DNA of 35,000 bases from Symbiodinium natans (GCA_905221605.1 CAJNDS010002251.1:197501-232500), one strand, 5' to 3'; counted from the first letter of the stretch, positions 26,293 through 34,082 are shown. A program made the numbers and translations. Notes: a model not told the origin generated them from the letters alone.

Positions 26293-26361
26293 ATCGAGGG
26301 TTTGGGATCTTCGAGTTTTCGGAAAGCCACACAATCAGGGATCCACCCTCGCTGGAATAGC
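26293..26361 (+). CDS. possible terminal exon
   Basis: After AAGACTCCAG the frame GFGIFEFSESHTIRDPPSLE ends at TAG 26359, just before element J. The reverse strand is also open. Confidence 0.28.
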
Positions 26362-26370
26362 ATCTACCAG

Positions 26371-26481
26371 CCCAGAGACTCCAATATCCCTAAATTAAGG
26401 CATATACCTTAAATCGCACTAGGGATCCTACTATAATTTACGGCATATTCCTTAATTATCAGGGATATTGGAGTCTTTGGG
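26371..26481 (+). mobile_element. foldback element J
   Basis: Long terminal repeats CCCAGAGACTCCAATATCCC and GGGATATTGGAGTCTTTGGG, with further pairing AATTAAGGCATAT inside. Single copy in the window. Confidence 0.68.
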
Positions 26482-26496
26482 AGAAAGCCTCGTCAG

Positions 26497-26550
26497 GTTC
26501 GACACGACGCCCAAGGCAAGGCTAAGCTAGAGGGAACTGTAGGATTCAGG
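26497..26550 (+). CDS. candidate exon
   Basis: Acceptor GCCTCGTCAG just after element J; 18 codons read VRHDAQGKAKLEGTVGFR; donor AGG|GTTTAGGG opens the G-tract. Confidence 0.45.
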
Positions 26551-26640
26551 GTTTAGGGTTTAGGGTTTAGGGGTTTAGGGGTTTAGGGGCTTCGGGGTGT
26601 AGAGGCTTAGGGACTTAGGGGTTTCGGGTTGAAGGTGTCG
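26543..26640 (+). repeat. TTTAGGG tract at a donor
   Basis: GTTTAGGG follows exon 26497-26550; TTTAGGGG octamers later. Confidence 0.9.
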
Positions 26641-26859
26641 GGGGAAACCCCAAGTACAGTAGAGTAGGGAACCCAAAGCGTATAGCCGGAGACTTAAAAC
26701 ATACACCTCGAGAACTTATCCTCCAAACTTCAAACCCTATACCCTGAAGCCTAAACCCGAAACCCTAAACCCCCCTTCCTTCAGGGGGTGCATCCGCACT
26801 GCAGCTCCTTGAAATTATTGGTTTGGGGTTTTAGGGTTTAAGGAGGGGTGCAGGGATGC

Positions 26860-26929
26860 ATCCTAAACACTAAACCCTAAACCCTAAACCCCAAACCCTA
26901 AACCCCAAGTCCTAAATCCTGAGCCCTAG
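26860..26929 (-). repeat. CCCTAAA tract
   Basis: Its last unit CCCTAG is the acceptor of exon 26930. Confidence 0.9.
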
Positions 26930-26999
26930 AGACCTCGACTGGAAGGATCATGTCCGTCTTAACGCCCACGACATCCTCGGCCGAAACCTGTGGAAGGCT
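26930..26999 (+). CDS. candidate exon between C- and G-tracts
   Basis: The acceptor is the telomere-derived CCCTAG. The frame reads DLDWKDHVRLNAHDILGRNL and ends in WKA before GTTTAGGG. A second frame is open, but the aromatic and charged composition favours this one. Confidence 0.52.
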
Positions 27000-27300
27000 G
27001 TTTAGGGTTTAGGGTTTTAGGGTTTAGGGTGTTTGGAATTTAGGGTTGTAGGGTTTTAGGGTTTAGGTTTCTGGGGTTTCAGTGTTTTAGGGTTTTAGGG
27101 TTTTGGGGTCTTGGGTGTTAGGGTTTTAGGGTTTTAGGGTTTTGGGGTTTTCTGGTTCTAGCGCTTTAAGGTTCTTAGGTTTTTAGGTTTTCAGGGTTTT
27201 TAGGGTTTCGGGATTTAAGATTTAAGAGTTTTGGGGACGGGTGTTCGGGATTTAGGTTGTTAGGGACTTAAGGTTTAGGCATTTAGGGTTTTAGGGTTTA
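27000..27300 (+). repeat. long degenerate TTTAGGG/TTTTAGGG region
   Basis: 300 bp with many TTTTAGGG octamers, starting at the donor of exon 26930-26999. Confidence 0.85.
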
Positions 27301-27376
27301 TTGAGGAAGGGTGCTACATCGATTCCTAGGTGGGCCATGCCCCTTTCAACTGTCGGGATAAACTCATAGATGCTTA

Positions 27377-27486
27377 TGGGGTTCTTGAGGGACGGGGGGT
27401 TCAAGAGGGGGTAGCCCAAGGCTCCCCAATACTTCCCACTACTCCCGAAGGCTCCCAAGGTTCCCTCCCCACACGAACCCCCCTCA
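27377..27486 (-). mobile_element. MITE family F copy 2, right end lost at a G-tract
   Basis: The reverse complement matches the F1 core (ACTACTCCCGAAGGCTCCC). The outer terminus is replaced by CAGGGTTTAGGG. Confidence 0.5.
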
Positions 27487-27548
27487 GGGTTTAGGGTTTA
27501 GGGTTTAGGGTTTAGGGTTTAGGGTTTAGGGTTTAGGGTTTAGGGTTA
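27485..27548 (+). repeat. TTTAGGG tract
   Basis: Eight to nine units between F2 and L2. Confidence 0.93.
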
Positions 27549-27551
27549 AGA

Positions 27552-27655
27552 GTAACCTAGGAGCAACCAGGGCGCCCTTCTTGGTTCAAACGGGGTTTCT
27601 AAATGAACCTAAGCCCGGGGAAAGAACATGCAACAGGGGCCCTCTCAGAGTCCTA
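27552..27655 (+). mobile_element. MITE family L copy 2, interrupted by B4
   Basis: GTAACCTAGGAG, TTGGTTCAAACGGGG and GGGCCCTCTCAGAGTCC match L1; B4 sits where L1 has GTCCTAG. Confidence 0.45.
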
Positions 27656-27775
27656 CAGGGTGGGCCCCCCTAGTTATAAGTAGAGTTATAAGGGCCCTAA
27701 ATTGGGTTATAAGGACCCCAAGTTAGGTTATAAGTCCCTTAACTACAGTTAGTATAGTAAGGGGGCCCCACCCTG
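27656..27775 (+). mobile_element. MITE family B copy 4, nested in L2
   Basis: 120 bp, TA duplication, almost the same as copies 2 and 5, suggesting recent spread. Confidence 0.82.
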
Positions 27776-27869
27776 TAGATAAGGGGTAAATAGAAGCATA
27801 TCCCACGGGCCTACCCAGGCTCTTGGCTAGGGTGTGTAGAGTCTGAAGAGCGTGGAGCGCGTGGAGCGC

Positions 27870-27955
27870 AACCCTAAACCCTAAACCCTAAACCCTACAC
27901 CCTAAACCCTAAACCCTGAACCCTGAACCCTGAACCCTAAACCCTAAACCCTAAC
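27870..27955 (-). repeat. CCCTAAA tract
   Basis: Includes three CCCTGAA units in a row. Confidence 0.92.
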
Positions 27956-27986
27956 AGGTTGTAATCAGTCTGCTCAACGCATTCAG

Positions 27987-28054
27987 GATCCCATCACAGT
28001 GGCACCCGAGCCATGAAACCGCGATTCTCGGCGAAAATTCGTTCCTGTTTACAG
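27987..28054 (+). CDS. candidate exon
   Basis: Acceptor CAACGCATTCAG, frame IPSQWHPSHETAILGENSFL, donor TTTACAG|GTCCCAAC. Confidence 0.48.
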
Positions 28055-28156
28055 GTCCCAACTGTCCGGTAACCTGAAGTGCCCTAGAAACTCTTTAAGC
28101 CCTAAAAGCGCTAAAAACCCGATAAACCATACTTAGTTGCTGAGTTCATAAGCCCC

Positions 28157-28235
28157 AAAAAAGTGTACACCTTCAGTTCTATAAAGGGTTATAGTACCCC
28201 CAAAATTGCAAAAGTGTACTCATTCAGCTACTAGG
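28157..28235 (+). repeat. short direct duplication
   Basis: CAAAAAAGTGTACACCTTCAG and GCAAAAGTGTACTCATTCAG are 46-47 bp apart. No exon evidence in 28060-28260. Confidence 0.4.
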
Positions 28236-28265
28236 CCTTTAAACCCCATGAACCCTGAACCGCAG

Positions 28266-28418
28266 CCGGTAGACCTTGACGTTGATGTTGCCTCGAAATG
28301 CCTGGCGGCTCAGGCAAGGAGGAGGAGGGGGGAGGGGGGGCGGCGGGGAATTAAGGGAAGCTTCCTGTGTGGCTGTCCAAACTCCCCCAAAACCGCTGCA
28401 ACCCTTGCGACCTACTAC
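28266..28418 (+). CDS. candidate exon, 51 codons
   Basis: After AACCGCAG the frame reads PVDLDVDVASKCLAAQARR, an Arg/Gly-rich low-complexity stretch over a GGA-rich run, then TAATLATYY before TAC|GTGGTAC. The upstream ATG at 28206 only extends the frame into degenerate telomeric sequence. Confidence 0.42.
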
Positions 28419-28446
28419 GTGGTACACTCTAGACCCTCCACTTCCC

Positions 28447-28632
28447 AAAGCCCAAACCCCCTAAAGCCCTTAAACCCCACACCCGACAGGCCCTAAAACC
28501 CCTAAAGCCCTAAAGCCCCACAAGCCCCTAAACCCTATTAGCTAACGCCCCGAAGACTTGAAGCCCCTAAACCCAAAAGCCCCTAAAAACCTCAAAACCC
28601 CCTACCCCAAACCCTATACCCTAAAACCTCCA
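28447..28632 (-). repeat. degenerate CCCTAAA region
   Basis: Scattered CCCCTAAA, CCCTAAAG and CCCAAA units. Confidence 0.7.
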
Positions 28633-28633
28633 G

Positions 28634-28706
28634 CCTTTGGTGGGGTACCGGCCAGACTCAGCGTAGCTGCGTCGAAGTGCAGCCAGCTTGGGAGTGGCCG
28701 GCCTCG
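28634..28706 (+). CDS. candidate exon
   Basis: Acceptor AAACCTCCAG, frame FGGVPARLSVAASKCSQLGS, donor CCTCG|GTGGTAG. Confidence 0.42.
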
Positions 28707-28747
28707 GTGGTAGATGGGAGGGAGGCAGGGAAGCGCCAGAGGGTTTA

Positions 28748-28801
28748 CCCTAAACTCTAAACCCTAAACCCCAAACCCTAAACCCTAAACCCTAAACCCG
28801 A
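28748..28801 (-). repeat. CCCTAAA tract
   Basis: Lies 18 nt before exon 28820. Confidence 0.92.
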
Positions 28802-28819
28802 AGTGTGCTTCATTGCAAG

Positions 28820-29522
28820 CAAATAAAGTTCGTTCCTCTACGCGGCAGCCGCCGCTGTAAGTGGTGGCAAGGCTTGGGGGCTTCTGTTGCTTCTCATGTC
28901 TGCATACACGGCCCTCTAAAAAAGCGCGGTTCAGGGTTTAGGGTTTAGGGTTTAGGGTTTGGGGTTTATGGTTTAGGGCTTAGGGCTTGGGGTTTAGGGT
29001 TCGGGGCTTGGGGCTTTAGGGTATACAGGGATTAAAACGAAAGGCGGGGGGGGGGGGGGGGGGGGGGTGATCTTGGTGGTTCATTGGGCTCCGGTACACA
29101 GCCAGCCCAGCTCCCTCTCAACTGCCGATGCGAATTCCACCCTAAACCCTAAACCCTAAACCCAAAACCCAAATGTAACAGAAAAGGAGGGAGCCGGAAG
29201 CTCAAAAGCCAAACACTCCTTGGCTGCACTTAGGAGGGTAGCTATAAATTACACTTTGAGCTGCCTTACTAGGAAACCCAATAAACCCCAAAAGGCTAAG
29301 GATCTAAAGTTACAGTAAAGCACCACAAAGAGCCCCAAAACCCCCGCAACTCAAAACCAGGAACACGTTGCGCGAAACAACAAGCGGCTCCCTGATGGGA
29401 TTTCTTCTGGGTCTGCTTATGCGTCGAAGGGCAGCCCCCGCCAGCCCCAACCCCAACACACCCCAGGACGGGCTATTTGGGCCTATAATTCCCATAATCA
29501 ACCCAAAAAGAGCCTTTTTTAA
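28820..29522 (+). CDS. candidate 3-exon gene segment, 3' end present
   Basis: Exon 28820-28928 follows GCTTCATTGCAAG and is open for 36 codons (QIKFVPLRGSRRCKWWQGLG, ASVAS, HVCIHGPLKKR). It ends at GCGCG|GTTCAGGG, the start of a G-tract. Exon 29182-29237 follows AATGTAACAG and in phase reads KEGAGSSKAKHSLAALRR, donor GTAGCT. Exon 29331 onward follows CCACAAAG and reads SPKTPATQNQEHVARNNKRL, then a Gln/Pro-rich tail. It runs through element G1 to TAA at 29520, or splices earlier. Confidence 0.52.
28929..29023 (+). repeat. TTTAGGG tract at a donor
   Basis: GTTCAGGG is the donor of exon 28820-28928. Confidence 0.9.
29046..29067 (+). repeat. poly-G run
   Basis: 22 G shortly after a G-tract. Confidence 0.9.
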
Positions 29523-29552
29523 GGGGTCATAGGGTATAATAGCCCGTCCTGG
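29463..29552 (+). mobile_element. MITE family G copy 1
   Basis: 90 bp with perfect terminal repeats CCAGGACGGGCTATT / AATAGCCCGTCCTGG and a short TTTTTAAGGGG loop. Confidence 0.72.
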
Positions 29553-29592
29553 CCCCTAAGCCCCCAAGCCCTGAACCTGAAGCATCCTACAG

Positions 29593-29625
29593 TTCAGAAC
29601 TTCTAATCATACAGGGTTACCGTTC
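29593..29625 (+). CDS. possible small exon
   Basis: GCATCCTACAG precedes FRTSNHTGLPF, followed by GTAGCACCC and a C-tract. Confidence 0.3.
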
Positions 29626-29630
29626 GTAGC

Positions 29631-29778
29631 ACCCTAAACCCTAAACCCCGAAGCGCCCAAACCCTAAACCCTAAACCCTATACCTTAAACCCTAAACCCT
29701 AAACCCTAAACCCTAAACCCTAAACCCTAAACCCTAAACCCTAAACCCTAAACCCTGACCCTAAACCCTAAACCCGAA
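29631..29778 (-). repeat. CCCTAAA tract
   Basis: About 19 units. Confidence 0.93.
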
Positions 29779-29794
29779 AGCCTGACCGACCGAG

Positions 29795-29877
29795 CCCTTT
29801 GCCATCGACCAGGGAGGCAGTGAAGGTGACGCCAGCGGCGTGCTCAAACCTTTCCAAGGGGTTTGCGACTTTATAGG
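29795..29877 (+). CDS. candidate exon abutting element F3
   Basis: Acceptor GACCGACCGAG; the frame reads PFAIDQGGSEGDASGVLKPF, then QGVCDFI, and ends where element F3 begins at GTCCTTAAG. A continuation in phase, ILRAEDVWLSGQL to TGA at about 30072, starts just after the right end of F3. Confidence 0.48.
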
Positions 29878-30030
29878 GTCCTTAAGAAAGCGGGGCTCAA
29901 GGGGATTCGGGTTTAGGGTGTTCAAGGGGGGTGTGCAACACAAGGTCCCCTAATACTCCCCGAGTATTCCCTGAGGCTCCCTAACCCTAGGCACCTAGCC
30001 CCCATGAGCCCCCCCTTCCTTAAGGGCCCA
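29878..30030 (-). mobile_element. MITE family F copy 3
   Basis: Termini GGGTCCTTAAG and CTTAAGGGCCC, core AATACTCCCCGAGTATTCCC. Two heptamer-like units sit between copies of TCAAGGGG. Confidence 0.58.
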
Positions 30031-30162
30031 AGGATTCTAAGGGCTGAGGACGTCTGGCTTTCAGGGCAGCTGTGAACGGCTTTGGTTAAGGTCTGGGTAT
30101 AGAATGCGTACGGGTGCGTGTAGGGTTTAGGGTTAGTAATCCCCTCCATCATTTGTTTGAAG

Positions 30163-30254
30163 TGAACTTGCACATGCAGGATGAAACCAACTGGTCTGAG
30201 CTAGAGCAGCTACATAGTGTGGGGATCGAACTTGCAAGCGATATCCCACCTTGA
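30163..30254 (+). CDS. candidate terminal exon
   Basis: The frame NLHMQDETNWSELEQLHSVG continues IELASDIPP to TGA at 30252. The acceptor is TTTGTTTGAAG. An open segment further on (about 30298-30354, ALRPAKVHHPVAQAAMK) may be another exon. Confidence 0.42.
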
Positions 30255-30377
30255 CACAGCCTTTGAACTCTGAACCCCCTAAGCCCTGAGCGCCCAGGCC
30301 CTTGCCCTTCGTCCCGCCAAAGTCCACCACCCTGTAGCCCAGGCCGCTATGAAGGGTTTTAGGGGCTAAGGTTTCAG

Positions 30378-30511
30378 GGCATGAGCCCTATGCCGCCTAC
30401 AAATCCGAATCCCCCTACATCCCACCTGGAGACCCAACCCAATATGGATACCCAGCGCCCCTGCCTGGAGTGTTGCAAGGCGAGACGCCCTCTCGGGCCC
30501 AACCCACTTAA
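30378..30511 (+). CDS. candidate terminal exon, Pro/Tyr-rich
   Basis: After AAGGTTTCAG the frame reads EPYAAYKSESPYIPPGDPTQ, then YGYPAPLPGVLQGETPSRA, to TAA at 30509. The same frame reopens at once (see 30512-30751). Confidence 0.42.
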
Positions 30512-30751
30512 GAAGTGAAGAAGCATGACGTTTCTACTGATAGCGAATTCCAGTTCAACCGGAAGCCCAAAGTTTGCAAACAAAATAGACTACCAAAGCA
30601 GAAACCCCGCAGCCCTCACCTGGCCCTTGGCACAGAGACGTTGAAGGCTTTGCCAGCTTCTGCCTTCCCGGGCGCCTCCCACGCGAAGGTGCCAAAACGC
30701 AATCAGGGTTCAGTGGATCAACCGATTGACACTAAACCCCCAAAACCCTAA
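30512..30751 (+). CDS. open frame continuing in the same frame after TAA
   Basis: The 79-codon frame reads VKKHDVSTDSEFQFNRKPK, then KQKPRSPHLALGTETLKALP. It ends in telomeric CCCTAAA. It may be an exon with acceptor CACTTAAG, or the same reading frame interrupted by one stop codon. No ATG lies near its start. Confidence 0.35.
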   Translation, partial: EVKKHDVSTDSEFQFNRKPKVCKQNRLPKQKPRSPHLALGTETLKALPASAFPGASHAKVPKRNQGSVDQPIDTKPPKP

Positions 30752-30782
30752 ACGCCAAACCCTGAACCCTAAACCCTAAACC
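30731..30782 (-). repeat. CCCTAAA tract
   Basis: Degenerate, five to six units. Confidence 0.85.
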
Positions 30783-30829
30783 ACCCACTGGGCTCCGGCT
30801 TCAGAATTTGGGGTTTGGAGCTTGCTGAG

Positions 30830-31463
30830 GCCTCAAAATTGCACTGTTGGGGCTTGCAAAGGGCTTTAAGAACTTGGTAGCCCGACTATGATGAGGGTCC
30901 CAGGGCACGGGGCTCAGGGTTCAGGGTTCAGGGTTTAGGATCACCCTTTTTGTGGATTGGTGACTTTAGAAGGGACCCTTGAACCCAACCAAAAGGGAAA
31001 AGGGTACTACCGGGCTACCAAGAGAAGGAACTCGACACCCTAAATTCTAAAAGGGAAGAAGGGAACCCCAGGGCATCGTAGAAATCGTGATGAAGGGCTT
31101 ATCCGTTTTGGGGTTAGGGTTAGTAGGGTTTTGGGTTTTGGGGGTTTGTAGGGCTTTAGGATTCTAGAGTGTATAGGGTTTACAGGTTCAAAGGGTGTAC
31201 AGGGTGTATGGGGTTTGTGGGGTTCATAGGGGTTATAAGGTTTTCGGGTTTAGGGGGTTCAGGGTTGAGGCGTTGGGGCTTTCGAGTCTTTTCCCCAACC
31301 AACCTGCTCCTCGAGCACAGGGAGCATGCCACTCTTCGCGGGGTCCTTCACGTGCCACGAAGAAGGCTCATCTGGCTGCACCTCTTTCAGGGTTTAGGGT
31401 TTAGGGTTTAGGTTCATCTGCAGGAAAGGACCCTCCGGCCCCGAAACCCAAAAACAAAACTTG
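30830..31463 (+). CDS. candidate 4-exon gene segment split by element A4
   Basis: Exons 30830-30876 (LKIALLGLAKGFKNL), 31025-31077 (KELDTLNSKREEGNPRA), 31321-31391 (HATLRGVLHVPRRRLIWLHL) and 31424-31463 (KDPPAPKPKNKT) join in phase. Intron 1 is element A4, which carries a telomeric insertion; it splices at GTAG inside the left terminal repeat and at the AG of the right target duplication. Donor 3 is GTTTAGGG. Both ends are open. Confidence 0.5.
30873..31022 (+). mobile_element. introner-like MITE, family A copy 4, with telomeric insert
   Basis: Ends CTTGGTAGCCCG and CGGGCTACCAAG; target duplication AGAA on both sides. About 44 nt of degenerate TTTAGGG/TTCAGGG units (30898-30941) interrupt the conserved GGG-CACCCTTTTT part. 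Confidence 0.78.
31109..31275 (+). repeat. degenerate TTTAGGG region
   Basis: GGTTTTGGG and GTGTAYAGGG-like units. Confidence 0.7.
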
Positions 31464-31612
31464 GTAGATCTGAGTAAGGAGTAAAGGAACTTAGGTGCCC
31501 TTATGCGATCCTTATAGAAGGTTATATAGGGGGATGTACGGTGCCTAAATCAAGACCGGAACACCCTTAACCCAAACCCGTCCTAACCCGACGAATGAGC
31601 CCATAGAACCTG

Positions 31613-31670
31613 GGGGTTTAGGGTTTAGGGTTTAGGGTTTAGAGTTTAGGGTTTAGGGTTTAGGGTTTCG
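31613..31670 (+). repeat. TTTAGGG tract
   Basis: About eight units. Confidence 0.92.
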
Positions 31671-31752
31671 GGTGATTGATTGCTTTGGCACCTTGGTGCA
31701 AGGAACAGAACCCCTAATCTTATGCAGCCTCTCCCAAGTACCTTGCGCCCTA

Positions 31753-31873
31753 CAGGGTGGGCCCCCCCTAGTTATAAGTAGAGTTATAAGGGCCCTAAAT
31801 TGGGTTATAAGGACCCTAAGTTAGGTTATAAGTCCCTTAACTACAGTTAGTATAGTAAGGGGGCCCCACCCTG
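31753..31873 (+). mobile_element. MITE family B copy 5 at a tract edge
   Basis: 121 bp, TA duplication; the right TA runs straight into ACCCTAAACCC, so the target lay at the start of a C-tract. Confidence 0.82.
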
Positions 31874-31919
31874 TAACCCTAAACCCTAAACCCTAAACCC
31901 TAAACCCTAAACCCTAAAA
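31874..31919 (-). repeat. CCCTAAA tract after B5
   Basis: Six perfect units starting at the B5 target TA. Confidence 0.93.
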
Positions 31920-31981
31920 CTCTCTCCTAAGCTCCATACACCCTCGCTCTGAAGCCTTAAACTCCTGGCTGGTTCTTAGTA

Positions 31982-32110
31982 GGGAATGAGGGAAACATGA
32001 GGGCCCTATATATACCCTTTAAGGGATTATGGTAGGGTACTGAATGAGGGAGTGAGGGCCCTACATACATATATATATATATATACCCTTTAGGGATTAT
32101 ATAGGGTACT
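31982..32110 (+). repeat. tandem duplication, about 60-bp unit
   Basis: GAATGAGGGA ... GAGGGCCCTA ... ATATACCCTTTA ... GGGATTAT ... TAGGGTACT occurs twice in a row, the second copy with a longer (TA)n. Confidence 0.6.
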
Positions 32111-32142
32111 TATGCCGCCAGCCCAACGCACCTGCCTTGCAG

Positions 32143-32665
32143 CGCAGGGCATTGAGGAGGCAGAACCTGCTTTTTGTCATGGGTTCCCCTACTACTCCTC
32201 TATACTTCCCCCCGAAAGGTTTTCCCCAGAATTAAGGCCATTTAGGGACCACAGCTTGGGGGTTTCACTAGAAGGGAATCCTACTATTTGGAGGTCCATT
32301 TAAAGGTCCCTCATTTTCGTAAACTCCCAGATAGTCGGCGAAATGCTGCGGGGAGGAGGACGGGGGGAAGGAGGGGTGGAGGGAGGAGGGAGGAGGGCTT
32401 GTGAGGGGCCCATTTGTGCGTACAAACAAAGCCGGTTCCAAGCCACCTGATTTTACCAGAGGCTTCTATAGAGGGCTTCAGAACGAAGTCAGAAATATCC
32501 GTTTTATTTGCTGCCGGGTCACGGTTACATGGTGAAGCCATAAGCCTAAACCCTCGAAAGCCCAAAGCCCCAATCAAGACGCTAAGCCCTCAAGCCATCA
32601 CTGCAGCCCCTGAGAACCAATGTTCTGGCCCTCTCACAAAGGCAAAATTAGGCCGAACCCCCTGA
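32143..32665 (+). CDS. candidate 2-exon gene segment, 3' end present
   Basis: Exon 32143-32182 follows CCTTGCAG and ends at CATGG|GTTCCC, the left end of element D2. Exon 32406-32665 is open for about 85 codons to TGA at 32663; it reads VQTKPVPSHLILPEASIEGF and RTKSEISVLFAAGSRLHGEA. In phase the first exon reads RRALRRQNLLFVM. D2, C3 and a GGA-rich run fill the intron. Confidence 0.5.
32178..32252 (+). mobile_element. MITE family D copy 2, left half
   Basis: Starts CATGGGTTCCCCTACTAC, as D1 does, and has no right terminus. CATGG|GTTCCC is the donor of the 32143-32182 exon. Confidence 0.55.
32256..32329 (+). mobile_element. MITE family C copy 3, internally shortened
   Basis: Keeps the core GGAATCCTACTATTTGGAGG, the uninterrupted GGTCCCTCATTTTCG and the end GTAAACTCCCAG. 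Part of the left arm is missing. It lies next to half element D2. Confidence 0.65.
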
Positions 32666-32758
32666 ACAAATCAGAGCAGAAACCCAAACCCTAAACCCTA
32701 AATCCTAAACGCGCAACTCACATCTCTGCTGGGCGACTGTGTGGTCCGTGCTGCAAAG

Positions 32759-32982
32759 CCCCGAGTGGAGTCGAAGGTGATTCTGACCTTACTTTGGGTT
32801 TAGGGGTTAGGGGTTAGGGGTTAGGGGTTTAGGGTTTAGGGTTTAGGGTTTAGGGTTTAGGGTTTAGGGTCTAGGGTCTAGGGTTTAGGGTTTAGGGCTA
32901 GGGTTTAGGGTTTAGGGTTTAGGGCCTGAAGGTTCCTCAGCATGTTTCCAAGATATTCCGGAAGGAATTAGGGCATAGATAG
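32759..32982 (+). CDS. candidate 2-exon gene segment, 3' end present
   Basis: Exon 32759-32797 follows TGCTGCAAAG, reads PRVESKVILTLLW and ends at TGG|GTTTAGGGG. Exon 32941-32982 follows GGTTCCTCAG, reads HVSKIFRKELGHR and stops at TAG. The whole intron is essentially one 130-bp G-tract. Confidence 0.45.
32794..32925 (+). repeat. TTTAGGG tract filling an intron
   Basis: Starts at the donor 32798; TTAGGGG units then TTTAGGG and CTAGGG variants. Confidence 0.93.
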
Positions 32983-33231
32983 CTAAGGCTGTAAAACAGG
33001 GCCCTTTTCAATTCGAAGGGGGGTTTTGCGGGGGTAGGTTCTAGTATTTTATCATAATACAGTGATGATAGGTGGAAAATTAATACTGGCCAAAATGGAC
33101 CTAATTGCTTTGCGGGGCTCAGCTGCCTCTTTCCCGTTTTTCAGACCCTATAACTTTTAATCCTAGACCCTAAACCCTAACTCCAAACCCCACGTCAGGT
33201 TGGACTTCAGGGTCCAAGCCCAAAAGCCAAC

Positions 33232-33272
33232 GCGCACGTGCTCCCCTAAACCCTAAAGTCCTGCACGTGCGC
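33232..33272. repeat. perfect 10-bp inverted repeat around telomeric units
   Basis: GCGCACGTGC and GCACGTGCGC enclose 21 nt containing CCCTAAACCCTAAA. Confidence 0.6.
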
Positions 33273-33309
33273 ATATCAACCAAAGCCCGGGCTCTCGATT
33301 CGAGCCCAC

Positions 33310-33348
33310 CCCGAAACCCTAAACCCTAAACCCCAAACCCTAAACCCA
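33310..33348 (-). repeat. CCCTAAA tract
   Basis: Five units. Confidence 0.88.
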
Positions 33349-33474
33349 AATTTCGAAAACCCCCACATGGACCTTTGGGGAATGTTGAGGAAGCTGGCGG
33401 AGGCGTAGTTCTTGGCTTCTAAACACGAACCCATGGCCTTCTAGGAGCTTCTGTGGTGGTAGTCCCGATGATCG

Positions 33475-33600
33475 TGTAGGGTTTAGGTTTTAGGGTATAG
33501 GGTTTAGGGTTTGGACTTTAGGGTTTGGGGCTTAGGGTTTAGGGTCTAGGGTTTCGAGTTTAGGTTTGTAGGGTATAGAGCGTAGGGTATCGGGTTAGAG
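33475..33600 (+). repeat. degenerate TTTAGGG tract
   Basis: Many TATAGGG and TCTAGGG variants. Confidence 0.82.
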
Positions 33601-33651
33601 TTGAGCAAACCGAGCCCACAAAAATAGCTCAATCCCCCCTGCGGATTCAAG

Positions 33652-33713
33652 CGGCTGTGTGCACGTCCCTGTATTCAAGAACCAGGCACCTTGGCATAAG
33701 AAACTCGGATGTG
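33652..33713 (+). CDS. candidate exon
   Basis: Acceptor GCGGATTCAAG; 20 codons read GCVHVPVFKNQAPWHKKLGC; donor GTG|GTAATAAG. Confidence 0.52.
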
Positions 33714-33817
33714 GTAATAAGCCCTATCCTACTATAATCCCTATTAGGGCAAATGAACCCTAAACCCTAATCCTTTTCACTGAGCAAGAGGGAGGCAAGG
33801 GCCAGCAAGAATCCAAA

Positions 33818-33849
33818 AACCCTAAACCCTAAACCCTAAACCCTAAACC
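33818..33849 (-). repeat. CCCTAAA tract
   Basis: Four perfect units, 27 nt before exon 33876. Confidence 0.92.
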
Positions 33850-33875
33850 TGGGGGTTCGGGCTCGGGACGTCAAG

Positions 33876-33963
33876 CAAAGGTGGGCCTTAGCGTGCCGCA
33901 CAAGGACTTATGAGGGGTCGGGCTGGCGGTTGTTGGCGAAGCTCATTCTCGCAGCCATGGGGG
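33876..33963 (+). CDS. candidate exon between C- and G-tracts
   Basis: Acceptor GGACGTCAAG; the frame reads QRWALACRTRTYEGSGWRLL, then AKLILAAMG; donor GTTTAGGG. Confidence 0.42.
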
Positions 33964-34000
33964 GTTTAGGGTATGGGGTTTAGGGTTTAGGGTTTAGGGT
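33964..34000 (+). repeat. TTTAGGG tract at a donor
   Basis: Starts as GTTTAGGG after exon 33876-33963. Confidence 0.9.
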
Positions 34001-34043
34001 GGGACAGGCTGCCATCTTGAGATGTCGAGTTCCGTGCGGCGGG

Positions 34044-34082
34044 CCTAAACCCTAAATCCTAAACCCTAAAACCCTAAACCCG
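34044..34082 (-). repeat. CCCTAAA tract
   Basis: Five units, 42 nt before exon 34124. Confidence 0.9.

Noticed and set aside
30163-30330. Reverse-strand frame of 65 residues (YVAALAQTSWF)
   Set aside because: Plausible composition, but the + frame over the same DNA has an acceptor, a stop and neighbours in the same orientation.
33100-33147. Small ORF MDLIALRGSAASFPFFRPYNF
   Set aside because: It spans a strong TTTTTCAG acceptor and is 21 codons; it is equally likely to be intron sequence.
33281-33312. tRNA T-arm-like GATTCGAGCCC
   Set aside because: No matching acceptor, D or anticodon arms could be formed around it.
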